Part shown: positions 1 to 5,720 of the stretch, one piece after another
Layout: every line of letters begins with the position of its first letter
How positions within the stretch are numbered: the stretch's first letter is position 1
NCBI GenBank assembly: GCA_005882155.1
Contig: VBCQ01000110.1
Location: forward strand, 1-17,860
Direction: 5' to 3'
Length of the DNA: 17,860 nt
Source: Betaproteobacteria bacterium
Lineage (GTDB): Bacteria; Pseudomonadota; Gammaproteobacteria; Burkholderiales; Burkholderiaceae_C
Translations under genes and position numbers: made by a program
The notes under the pieces: model-generated
Told to the model about the DNA's origin: nothing
Databases searched by the model: none
The model's input: only the letters and a program-made list of their open reading frames with translations

Positions 1-139
1 CCACCGTTGCGAGAATCATCGTGTCTTCGACGTTGACGATGACCGCGCCGCTGGCTTGACGGGCGATCTCGCCGGTCTCGAGCGTGACGGTGTGCTGACC
101 CCATTGGAAGGTCTTGGTGACTTTGTTGAACATGCTCAT
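1..139 (-). CDS. pnp: Polyribonucleotide nucleotidyltransferase (PNPase), N-terminal fragment
   Basis: Only the first 46 or so codons are in the window; the gene runs off its left edge. The translation begins MSMFNKVTKTFQWGQHTVTL and continues with TGEIARQASGAVIVNVEDTM, the opening strands of the first RNase PH domain of PNPase. PNPase is a phosphorolytic 3'-to-5' exoribonuclease and part of the RNA degradosome. The start at 139 is preceded by GGAGA at a good distance; a second ATG two codons later is less well placed. It lies directly downstream of rpsO, the usual rpsO-pnp order in proteobacteria. The leader between the two genes contains hairpins, described separately. Identity rests on the N-terminal sequence and the gene order. 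Confidence 0.93.
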   Translation of the reverse strand, partial: MSMFNKVTKTFQWGQHTVTLETGEIARQASGAVIVNVEDTMILATV

Positions 140-158
140 CGTGTTCTCCGGTTATGGC

Positions 159-180
159 GAACGCCTTGCGGGTGGCGTTC
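159..180 (-). promoter_or_regulatory. Hairpin in the pnp leader, proximal
   Basis: A 7-bp perfect inverted repeat (GAACGCC / GGCGTTC, 8-nt loop) ends about 20 nt before the pnp start codon. In enterobacteria the pnp leader folds into double-stranded RNA that RNase III cuts, after which PNPase represses its own translation. The position fits such an element, but the equivalence is an inference. Confidence 0.4.
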
Positions 181-196
181 TTCGACCCGAAGCCGA

Positions 197-215
197 GGCA
201 TCCTGGCGCGATGCC
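197..215 (-). promoter_or_regulatory. Hairpin in the pnp leader, distal
   Basis: A second inverted repeat, GGCATC / GATGCC with a 7-nt loop, sits upstream of the proximal hairpin in the rpsO-pnp spacer. Together they give a structured leader of the kind processed by RNase III in other proteobacteria. No -10/-35 pair for a separate pnp promoter was recognised in the spacer. Confidence 0.35.
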
Positions 216-286
216 ATTCCAGAGACGTTCGCCGCGAATCGCCTGTGGAATGACACATCGTCATGGCTGGTTGCCGGGCTCCAAAC

Positions 287-320
287 ACAAGAGCCTGTGC
301 TGGTGGTTCCAGACAGGCTC
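287..320 (-). terminator. Intrinsic terminator after rpsO
   Basis: Inverted repeat GAGCCTGT (291-298) / ACAGGCTC (313-320), with an inner CTGG/CCAG extension, lies 17 bp past the rpsO stop codon. On the minus strand it is followed by TTGTGTTT, a rather weak T-tract. This suggests partial termination with read-through into pnp, which is typical of rpsO-pnp operons. Confidence 0.65.
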
Positions 321-337
321 TCGGTTTTCATTGCGGC

Positions 338-601
338 TTACTTGCGCAGACCCAGCTTCTGGATCAGTGCGGTGTAGCGATCGGCGTCCGTGTTCTTCAG
401 GTACGCCAGCAGGCTCTTGCGGGTGTTGACCATCTTCAACAGGCCGCGGCGGCCATGGTGGTCTTTCAAATGGGTTTTGAAATGCGGCGTCAGGTCGTTG
501 ATGCGCGCGGTCAGCAGTGCGACCTGCACTTCCGGCGACCCGGTGTCGTTGGCGCTGCGCGCGTTGGCCTTGACGATGTCGGCCTTCTTGATGTCGGACA
601 T
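338..601 (-). CDS. rpsO: 30S ribosomal protein S15
   Basis: This 87-aa protein starts MSDIKKADIVKANARSANDT and ends IQKLGLRK, the full-length S15 family (about 89 aa). It carries the conserved GSPEVQVALLTARINDLTPH and HHGRRGLLKMVNTRKSLLAY segments that bind the 16S rRNA three-way junction. S15 is a primary binder of the central domain of 16S rRNA during 30S assembly. The ATG at 601 is preceded by AGGAA with 6-nt spacing. A larger open frame extends upstream, but it overlaps the leader and the aminotransferase gene and has no homology there. The gene has its own -10 at the end of the upstream aminotransferase gene and a structured leader of about 130 nt, which may serve S15 autoregulation. A terminator follows, then pnp. 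Confidence 0.98.
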   Translation of the reverse strand: MSDIKKADIVKANARSANDTGSPEVQVALLTARINDLTPHFKTHLKDHHGRRGLLKMVNTRKSLLAYLKNTDADRYTALIQKLGLRK

Positions 602-677
602 GGTGTTTCCTGTGTGGGGGAGCCGAGCGAGCCGCGAATGGGTCGCTGCGGTTTCCGGTGTTGAACTTGCGGTCGCC

Positions 678-722
678 GGTGAAACCGACCAGCGCCGTGC
701 CTGCTTTGCGTTCGGTTTCGCC
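678..722 (-). promoter_or_regulatory. Long hairpin in the rpsO 5' leader, candidate S15 autoregulatory RNA
   Basis: GAAACCGA (681-688) pairs with TCGGTTTC (712-719), and the stem extends to 11 bp with one wobble and two GC pairs (678-688 with 712-722), enclosing a 23-nt loop. It starts about 12 nt after the transcription start expected from the TATAAT at 741-746. S15 represses its own mRNA in several bacterial groups through different leader structures. The stem is visible directly; its role is inferred. Confidence 0.4.
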
Positions 723-740
723 CGACTGCAAAGCTCGCTG

Positions 741-746
741 ATTATA
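741..746 (-). promoter_or_regulatory. rpsO promoter -10 (TATAAT)
   Basis: A perfect sigma-70 -10 hexamer lies on the minus strand 140 bp upstream of the rpsO ATG. The TAA inside it is the stop codon of the upstream aminotransferase gene. No good -35 hexamer was seen 16-18 bp upstream, where the sequence is GC-rich coding DNA. Confidence 0.6.
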
Positions 747-1902
747 GACGCATCGCCTCGATGGCCCGGGCCAGACGCTCGACGCCGCGCGTGAGCCGCG
801 CCGGGTCGTGCGAGGCGAAGCACCAGCGCAGCCAGCCTTCGGCCTCGTCGCCGAAAGCCGAACCGGGCGCAAGGCCGAGGCCGGCCTCGGCGACGAGCTG
901 CTTGGCGAATTGCAGCGAATCGTCTTGACCTGCGACTCGAAAAAAGGCGTACATGCCGCCGCGCGGATTCTCGACGGTGACGCCGGGCAATGCGGCGAGC
1001 TGCGGGACCAGGGTATCGCGGCAGACCTTCAGGCGCTGAACGAGACCGGGGATGAATTCGTCGGCGTGCGCGAGTGCGCTCAAGCCGGCACGCTGCACGA
1101 ACACCGGCGCGCACGAGGTGTTGAACTCGATCAGCTTGCCGATCGCCGGCGTCAGCGTCTCCGGCAGCACCAGCCAGCCGAGCCGCCAGCCGGTCATCAG
1201 AAAGTTCTTCGAGAAGCTCTGCGCCACGACCAGCCGATCTTCCGGGTCGGCAATGTCGAGGAAGCTCGGTGCGGCAACCGCATCAGGCTCAAAGTACAGC
1301 CGCTCGTAGACCTCGTCGGCAATGATCCAGGTTCCTGTGCGGCGGCAATGCGCGAGGATGGCTTGCTGCTCATTGCGCGTGAGGGTCCAGCCGGTCGGAT
1401 TGTTCGGCGCGTTGATGAGCAGCACCGTCGTGCGCGCGGTCACAGCGTCGTGCAAGGCATCGAGGTCGAGCGTCCAGGCACCGTTGCGCACTCTGAGCGG
1501 AAGGCGCGTGACTGTCGCGCCGAGGATCGCCGGCTGCGCGGTCAGATTCGGCCACACCGGCACGACTGCGACGACTTCGTCGCCCGCACCGGCGAGCGCC
1601 TGCATCGCGATCATCAACGCGCTGACGCCGGACGACGTGACGGCGATTCGCTCCATGACCAGCGGCGGATGCAGTGCGCTCGTGTAGCGCGCCAAGGCCT
1701 CGCGCAGCTCGGGCAGACCGAGGTTCTGCGCGTAGAAGGTCTCGCCGCGCTGGATCGATTCGATCGCCGCGTCGCGCACGAAGCTCGGCGTCGGCTCGTC
1801 GCTCTCGCCGAACCAGAACGCAAGCACGTCGTCTCGCCCCATGCCGGCATTGGCGACTTCGCGAATCTTCGATCCGGGCAACTGGTCGATCGCTGATCTC
1901 AT
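742..1902 (-). CDS. PLP-dependent class I/II aminotransferase
   Basis: This 386-aa fold-type I aminotransferase shows the expected landmarks in order: a substrate and PLP loop near 88-94 (VTSSGVS), the NNPTG motif at 167-171, DEVYERLYF at 196-204 with the Asp and Tyr that contact the cofactor, and SFSKNFLMTGWRLGW at 229-243, where Lys232 should form the Schiff base. It probably transaminates an amino acid with 2-oxoglutarate or pyruvate, but the substrate cannot be told from sequence. The ATG at 1902 follows GGAG and gives the family's usual length; an upstream extension would overlap tsaD. The gene begins 22 bp after the tsaD stop codon on the same strand, so the two are probably co-transcribed. 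Its stop codon is embedded in the rpsO -10 element. Confidence 0.9.
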   Translation of the reverse strand: MRSAIDQLPGSKIREVANAGMGRDDVLAFWFGESDEPTPSFVRDAAIESIQRGETFYAQNLGLPELREALARYTSALHPPLVMERIAVTSSGVSALMIAMQALAGAGDEVVAVVPVWPNLTAQPAILGATVTRLPLRVRNGAWTLDLDALHDAVTARTTVLLINAPNNPTGWTLTRNEQQAILAHCRRTGTWIIADEVYERLYFEPDAVAAPSFLDIADPEDRLVVAQSFSKNFLMTGWRLGWLVLPETLTPAIGKLIEFNTSCAPVFVQRAGLSALAHADEFIPGLVQRLKVCRDTLVPQLAALPGVTVENPRGGMYAFFRVAGQDDSLQFAKQLVAEAGLGLAPGSAFGDEAEGWLRWCFASHDPARLTRGVERLARAIEAMRL

Positions 1903-1924
1903 GCGCACTCCATCGTCGATACGC

Positions 1925-2956
1925 TCATGCCGCGTGCAGCGGCCAGCGCGGCAGCACGTTGAACGCGTAATCGAGCTGCGGCTTGGCGAGCCCACGCTGC
2001 AAGCGCATCGCGGCAGCCAACGCGATCATCGCGCCGTTGTCCGAGCACAGTGCGAGCTCCGGGTAGTGCACCTTGATACCGCGCTTGGCGCATTCGGCAT
2101 TCAATTGCTCGCGAAGCCGCGTATTCGCGCCGACACCACCCGCGACGACGAGTCGCTTCAAGCCGGTGGCTTTCAGCGCAGCGATCGACTTGCGCACCAG
2201 CACGTCGACGATCGCCTGCTGTGTCGCCGCCGCAAGGTGCGCCTTGTCTTGCTCACAGACATTGCTGCCGAGCTTGAGCACATGCGTTCGCACAGCCGTC
2301 TTCAGACCGGCGAACGAGAAGTCGAGCGTCCCGCTGTGCAACAGCGGGCGCGGCAAATCGAACACGCTCGCGTCGCCGAATTCCGCCAGACGCGCGAGCG
2401 CCGGGCCGCCGGGATAGCCGAGCCCGAGCAGCTTCGCGGACTTGTCGAAGGCCTCGCCGGCGGCGTCGTCGATCGTTTCGCCGAGCAACTCGTAGCTCGC
2501 CACATCGTCGACCCGCATCAGCTGGGTGTGGCCGCCGGACACCAGCAAAGCGACGAACGGAAATTCAGGCGGATCGGCCGAGAGAAACGGCGACAGCAAA
2601 TGTCCTTCGAGGTGATGCACGCCGATGACCGGAACGCCGAGTGCCGCAGCCAACGCGCAAGCGAAACCGGCGCCGACCAACAGAGCGCCGGCCAGTCCGG
2701 GTCCTTGCGTGAACGCGACGACGTCGACATCGTCGATCGCGACGCGAGACTTGGCGAGCACTTGCCGCGTCAGCGGCAGCACGCGGCGAATGTGGTCGCG
2801 CGACGCGAGCTCGGGGACCACGCCGCCGTAGGCGTGATGCATGTCGATCTGGCTGTGCAAGGCATCAGCGAGCAGCGCCGGCACGCCGGTGGCGCCGCAT
2901 TCAACCAAGGCCACTCCGGTTTCATCGCACGATGATTCGATACCAACAACAAGCAT
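1925..2956 (-). CDS. tsaD: tRNA N6-adenosine threonylcarbamoyltransferase TsaD
   Basis: This 343-aa protein is the usual length for TsaD (formerly Gcp/YgjD). With TsaB and TsaE, TsaD transfers the threonylcarbamoyl group from TC-AMP to A37 of ANN-reading tRNAs in the cytoplasm. Visible landmarks are the N-terminal GIESSCDETGVA, the metal-binding HxxxH at 115-119 (HHLEGHLLSP), the nucleotide loops LLVSGGHTQL and DDAAGEAFDKSAKLLGLGYP, VAGGVGANTRLR near 271-282, and SDNGAMIA with Asp306 as the third metal ligand. The ATG at 2956 gives the canonical MLVVGIESSCDE start, although no clear Shine-Dalgarno precedes it. It leads a minus-strand operon with the aminotransferase and is divergent from the small gene at 3152. 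Confidence 0.97.
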   Translation of the reverse strand: MLVVGIESSCDETGVALVECGATGVPALLADALHSQIDMHHAYGGVVPELASRDHIRRVLPLTRQVLAKSRVAIDDVDVVAFTQGPGLAGALLVGAGFACALAAALGVPVIGVHHLEGHLLSPFLSADPPEFPFVALLVSGGHTQLMRVDDVASYELLGETIDDAAGEAFDKSAKLLGLGYPGGPALARLAEFGDASVFDLPRPLLHSGTLDFSFAGLKTAVRTHVLKLGSNVCEQDKAHLAAATQQAIVDVLVRKSIAALKATGLKRLVVAGGVGANTRLREQLNAECAKRGIKVHYPELALCSDNGAMIALAAAMRLQRGLAKPQLDYAFNVLPRWPLHAA

Positions 2957-3151
2957 CGTTCGAGTTTAAGTGGCGGCTACGGCAGCCTCGTCCGTGACTC
3001 AATCACAACTCGACACAGAATTTCACTGCGGGCAAACCCTCGGACGCGCAAGAATACGCTTCACGGGAGTCAGAACACCGACTACCCTGCGCTTCCCTAC
3101 CGAGTGGCGATCCTGAAATTGCCGCCGAACATTGAGAGAGTCGTTGGAGCC
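2957..3151. other. Divergent intergenic region between tsaD and the small plus-strand gene
   Basis: These 195 bp should hold the promoters for tsaD and for the gene at 3152. No convincing sigma-70 pair was seen. A TAAACT sequence on the minus strand about 12 nt before the tsaD ATG could be a -10 but would leave almost no leader. An in-frame GTG at 3104 could extend the downstream gene by 16 codons but lacks a ribosome-binding site. No RNA gene was recognised. Confidence 0.4.
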
Positions 3152-3439
3152 ATGAAAGAATACCGTCTCGCCGCGTGGCCGGAATTGGCACCTCCATTTC
3201 ACCGAACCGCCTTCCGCCGCATGTTGAGCGACATGTCGCATCGGCACATGACGCTGCCCCAACTGAGCGAATCGAGCGGACTTCGCCGCCATGAAGTGAA
3301 AAGCTTCGTCGAGATGCTCGAAGCGCGCGGTGTGCTGGTCGAACGCGAGAGCCTGGTGCCCGATTCCCTGTTCTGGTCGCTCGGGCCGCTGGGCGGGTGG
3401 ATCAAGCGCGCGATGTCTTCGCCGCCGAACAGCCGCTGA
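3152..3439 (+). CDS. Small protein with probable winged-helix fold, function unknown
   Basis: A 95-aa cytoplasmic protein from the ATG at 3152, or 111 aa if a GTG at 3104 is used. I do not recognise a named family. Residues 19-64 (TAFRRMLSDMSHRHMTLPQL then SESSGLRRHEVKSFVEMLEA) read like a helix-turn-helix followed by a wing: an LPQL-x-ESSGL turn, then a recognition helix rich in Arg and Lys, then RGVLVERES. A DNA-binding regulator is therefore plausible. It is preceded by GAGAG and GGAG, the latter too close to the ATG to be ideal. A strong intrinsic terminator 22 bp past the stop codon, coding-like third-position GC and clean length support a real gene. It sits just before nasT, but the terminator separates the two transcripts. 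Confidence 0.65.
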   Translation: MKEYRLAAWPELAPPFHRTAFRRMLSDMSHRHMTLPQLSESSGLRRHEVKSFVEMLEARGVLVERESLVPDSLFWSLGPLGGWIKRAMSSPPNSR

Positions 3440-3460
3440 TCTCTCCCCGACACCGAACGA

Positions 3461-3485
3461 AGCCCGCCGCGTGCGGGCTTTTTCA
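3461..3485 (+). terminator. Strong intrinsic terminator
   Basis: AGCCCGC / GCGGGCT (3461-3467 and 3473-3479) forms a 7-bp GC-rich stem with a 5-nt loop, followed directly by a run of five T (3479-3483). It ends the small gene at 3152-3439 and lies only 36 bp before the nasT start codon. nasT therefore needs a promoter in that gap or read-through. Confidence 0.88.
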
Positions 3486-3490
3486 TTCGA

Positions 3491-3506
3491 TGGCGCGAAT
3501 GTTGCA
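3491..3506 (+). promoter_or_regulatory. Candidate sigma-54 promoter for nasT
   Basis: TGGCGC-GAATG-TTGCA matches the sigma-54 consensus (TGGCACG-N4-TTGCW) with a single change, keeping GG at -24 and GC at -12. The predicted start is near 3517, two bases before the nasT ATG, so the mRNA would be essentially leaderless. It lies right after the terminator, where a promoter is needed. It may be coincidental; no NtrC-like dyad was seen upstream. Confidence 0.35.
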
Positions 3507-3518
3507 ACCGGTGGCGGA

Positions 3519-4151
3519 ATGAACTCGGCCTCGGCGCTTCGCATCGTTATCGTCGCCCCCGACTCGCTCGCCTGCGACCCGGCCGACCCGCAGGCCGAGG
3601 TCGAGGCGGAGCGCTCGCGCAGCTTGCGCATCGGGCTGCTCGAGGGCGGCTGCAACATCGTCGCGGTGCTGCCGGCTGATGTGTTCCTGCCCGACCGGCT
3701 GGCGCAGATCAGCCCGGACATGATCATCGTCGACGCCGAGAGCGAGGCGCGCGACACGCTCGAGCATGTGGTCGTCGCGACGCGCGACGCGCGCCGGCCG
3801 ATCGTGCTCTTCACCAACGACGAAGACACCAGCCATGTGCGCGACGCCATCGCTGCCGGCGTCACTGCCTACGTGGTCGCCGGCTTGGCGGCGGATCGCG
3901 TCAAGCCGGTGCTCGACGTGGCGATGGCGCGCTTTCAGCATGAAGAGGCATTGCGGCGAGAGCTGGCCGACGCACGCAGCCAGCTCTCGGACCGCAAGAC
4001 CATCGACCGCGCGAAGGGCATCCTGATGACGCGCCATGCGGTGAGCGAAGACGTGGCCTACGGCCGGCTGCGCAAGACCGCGATGGACAAAGGTCTGAAG
4101 ATCTCCGACGTCGCCCAGCGAATCATTGATGTCGCCGATCTCCTCGGCTGA
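3519..4151 (+). CDS. nasT: ANTAR-domain response regulator, NasT-like antiterminator
   Basis: This 210-aa protein has an N-terminal receiver-like domain (residues 7-130) and a C-terminal ANTAR RNA-binding domain (about 150-208). Asp72 in MIIVDAESEARDTLEH is the likely receiver Asp, followed by RRPIVLFTNDEDTSHVRDAI and VTAYVVAGLAADRVKPVLDV. The ANTAR part reads DRKTIDRAKGILMTRHAVSE, then VAYGRLRKTAMDKGLKISDV, the family signature. NasT and NasR proteins bind paired hairpins in nascent leader RNA and stop a terminator from forming, switching on nitrate/nitrite assimilation genes. The matching RNA target lies 126 bp downstream, before nrtA. The usual partner NasS, which holds NasT inactive without nitrate, is not in the window. 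The ATG at 3519 lacks a clear Shine-Dalgarno. Confidence 0.93.
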   Translation: MNSASALRIVIVAPDSLACDPADPQAEVEAERSRSLRIGLLEGGCNIVAVLPADVFLPDRLAQISPDMIIVDAESEARDTLEHVVVATRDARRPIVLFTNDEDTSHVRDAIAAGVTAYVVAGLAADRVKPVLDVAMARFQHEEALRRELADARSQLSDRKTIDRAKGILMTRHAVSEDVAYGRLRKTAMDKGLKISDVAQRIIDVADLLG

Positions 4152-4152
4152 A

Positions 4153-4171
4153 GCGCACAAGGCTTGTGCGC
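4153..4171 (+). promoter_or_regulatory. Candidate NtrC-binding enhancer
   Basis: A perfect 9+1+9 palindrome, GCGCACAAG-G-CTTGTGCGC, contains GCAC-N7-GTGC, the spacing of the NtrC consensus (GCACY-N5-RGTGC), although the Y and R positions do not match. Its centre is about 116 bp upstream of the predicted nrtA transcription start, the usual distance for NtrC enhancers. It begins 2 bp after the nasT stop codon, so it could also act as a hairpin for nasT mRNA, but it has no T-tract. Confidence 0.55.
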
Positions 4172-4251
4172 GCGAGATCGGCGCGATCAAAAACTTTCCG
4201 ACTTGGTGCGCTGCAGCACCAGATGTCTCGGCTCTACGCAGGAACGCAAGC

Positions 4252-4267
4252 TGGCACATGGCTTGCG
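4252..4267 (+). promoter_or_regulatory. Sigma-54 promoter of the nrt operon
   Basis: TGGCAC-ATGGC-TTGC has the invariant GG at -24 and GC at -12 with correct spacing. Counting C4266 as -12 puts the transcription start at about 4278, the first paired base of the first ANTAR hairpin. Nitrate assimilation genes in proteobacteria are commonly under NtrC/sigma-54 control, which agrees with the palindrome upstream. Confidence 0.72.
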
Positions 4268-4277
4268 TAAGCATCGG

Positions 4278-4331
4278 TAGAAGGTCAACGGCGATCTTCT
4301 AACCCCATCGATTCGCACCAAAGGCGGTGTG
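4278..4331 (+). promoter_or_regulatory. ANTAR-target leader RNA with two hexaloop hairpins
   Basis: Hairpin P1 has a 9-bp stem, 4278-4286 with 4293-4301 (TAGAAGGTC / GATCTTCTA, one G-U pair), and loop AACGGC. Hairpin P2 has a 6-bp stem, 4314-4319 with 4326-4331 (CGCACC / GGTGTG, one G-U pair), and loop AAAGGC. Both loops are six bases with A at position 1 and G at position 4, the conserved features of RNA bound by ANTAR proteins such as NasR and EutV. The 12-nt linker is in the usual range. The motif precedes a terminator and an nrt operon and follows a gene for an ANTAR protein, so NasT binding here is a strong inference. Confidence 0.8.
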
Positions 4332-4347
4332 CGTCGACAAGGACGAC

Positions 4348-4405
4348 GGCGTCCCCACTGAACCGGGCTTCACATCCCGAGCAGTGCGGACGCCTTTTTG
4401 TTTTT
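4348..4405 (+). terminator. Leader terminator (attenuator) before nrtA
   Basis: GGCGTCC (4348-4354) pairs with GGACGCC (4388-4394), CACTG (4356-4360) pairs with CAGTG (4382-4386) across one C-C mismatch, and an inner CGGG/CCCG caps the stem. TTTTTGTTTTT follows. The nrtA start codon lies 35 bp further on, so transcription must be allowed past this site for the operon to be expressed. An alternative small hairpin (GGAC at 4341-4344 with GTCC at 4351-4354) would use part of the 5' arm and could act as an antiterminator. Confidence 0.9.
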
Positions 4406-4439
4406 GCGCTTCGATTTACTGGATTGCCCGAGAAACGTC

Positions 4440-5699
4440 ATGAACACACCCTCGACTCGAAAGACCGACATGACCCGCCGTCAACTCATCAAAGTCGCCG
4501 CCGCCACCGGCGCCGCTGGGCTCGTTCCGGGTCTGCAAAGCGCCGTCTACGCAGCAGGCTCCGACAAGCCCGAGAAGGAAGAGGTGCGGATCGGCTTCAT
4601 TCCGCTCACTGACTGCGCGTCGGTCGTCATGGCCTCGGTGCTCGGCTTCGACAAGAAGTACGGCGTGAAGATCATCCCGACCAAGGAAGCATCGTGGGCC
4701 GGCGTGCGCGACAAGCTCGTCAACGGCGAGCTCGACATGGCCCATGTGCTGTACGGCCTGATCTATGGCGTGCACCTTGGCGTGAGTGGGCCGAAGAAGG
4801 ACATGGCGGTGCTGATGACCTTGAACAACAACGGCCAGGCCATCACGTTGTCGAAAAAGCTGGCTGACAAGGGCGCCATCGACGGTGCGAGCCTCGCGAA
4901 GGTGATGGCGAGCGACAAGCGCGAGTACACCTTTGCGCAGACCTTCCCGACCGGCACCCACGCGATGTGGCTGTACTACTGGCTTGCGACCTACGGCATC
5001 AACCCGATGAAGGACGCCAAGGTCATCACCGTGCCGCCCCCGCAGATGGTGGCCAATATGCGCGTGGGCAACATGGACGGCTATTGCGTCGGCGAACCCT
5101 GGGGCCATCGCGCGATCATGGACGGCATCGGCATCACCGGCGTGACCACCCAGGACATCTGGAAGGACCATCCGGAGAAGACGCTCGGCACTACCGCCGA
5201 CTTCGTCAAGAAGAACCCGAACACTTGCCGCGCAGTGATGATGGCGATCCTCGAAGCCAGCCGCTGGATCGACGCGAGCCTGCAGAACAAGCTGAAGATG
5301 GCCGAGACGGTGGCCGACAAGAGCTACGTCAACACCGATGTCGATGCGATCAACCAGCGCATCCTCGGGCGCTATCAGAACGGCCTCGGCAAGACCTGGG
5401 ACGACCCGAACCACATGAAGTTCTTCAACGACGGTGCCGTCAACTTCCCGTATCTGTCGGACGGCATGTGGTTCCTGACCCAGCACAAGCGCTGGGGCCT
5501 GCTGAAGGAGCATCCGGACTACCTCGCGGTGGCCAAGCAGATCAACCAGATCGATCTCTACAAGGAAGCTGCGGGTGCATTGAAGGTCAACGTGCCAAAG
5601 GAATCTTTGCGCTCCAGCAAGCTGATCGATGGTGTGGTGTGGGACGGCAAGGATCCGAAGAAATACGCCGACAGTTTCGGCGTCAGGTCCTCGGTCTGA
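4440..5699 (+). CDS. nrtA: Nitrate ABC transporter substrate-binding protein, Tat-exported
   Basis: A 419-aa protein of the NrtA/SsuA_2 periplasmic-binding family that captures nitrate (or nitrite) for the NrtBC transporter. Residues 12-18, TRRQLIK, are a twin-arginine motif, followed by a hydrophobic stretch and a probable cleavage site after VYA at 36-38; export through Tat to the periplasm is expected. The mature part starts EEVRIGFIPLTDCASVVMAS and includes FAQTFPTGTHAMWLYYWLA and CVGEPWGHRAI, typical of nitrate-binding homologues. The ATG at 4440 is chosen because upstream alternatives lie within the attenuator T-tract; the nearest purine stretch (GAGAAA) is a weak ribosome-binding site. 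NasS regulators are homologous, but the signal peptide and linkage to nrtB favour NrtA. Confidence 0.93.
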   Translation: MNTPSTRKTDMTRRQLIKVAAATGAAGLVPGLQSAVYAAGSDKPEKEEVRIGFIPLTDCASVVMASVLGFDKKYGVKIIPTKEASWAGVRDKLVNGELDMAHVLYGLIYGVHLGVSGPKKDMAVLMTLNNNGQAITLSKKLADKGAIDGASLAKVMASDKREYTFAQTFPTGTHAMWLYYWLATYGINPMKDAKVITVPPPQMVANMRVGNMDGYCVGEPWGHRAIMDGIGITGVTTQDIWKDHPEKTLGTTADFVKKNPNTCRAVMMAILEASRWIDASLQNKLKMAETVADKSYVNTDVDAINQRILGRYQNGLGKTWDDPNHMKFFNDGAVNFPYLSDGMWFLTQHKRWGLLKEHPDYLAVAKQINQIDLYKEAAGALKVNVPKESLRSSKLIDGVVWDGKDPKKYADSFGVRSSV

Positions 5700-5720
5700 A
5701 CTCGCGCACAGGAGAGCAGC

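Noticed and set aside
3003..3197. A 64-aa minus-strand open frame between tsaD and the small gene
   Set aside because: It has no motif or good ribosome-binding site and overlaps the start region of the better-supported plus-strand gene.
4204..4221. TGGTGC-GCTGCA-GCACCA dyad as a second NtrC site
   Set aside because: The half-sites are in the opposite arrangement to the NtrC consensus (GTGC first, GCAC second). It could be a different operator, but the sequence gives no further support.
4244..4268. Inverted repeat ACGCAAGC/GCTTGCGT as the first ANTAR hairpin
   Set aside because: Its loop is nine bases and lacks the A1/G4 pattern, it overlaps the sigma-54 element, and it lies upstream of the predicted transcription start, so it would not be in the RNA.
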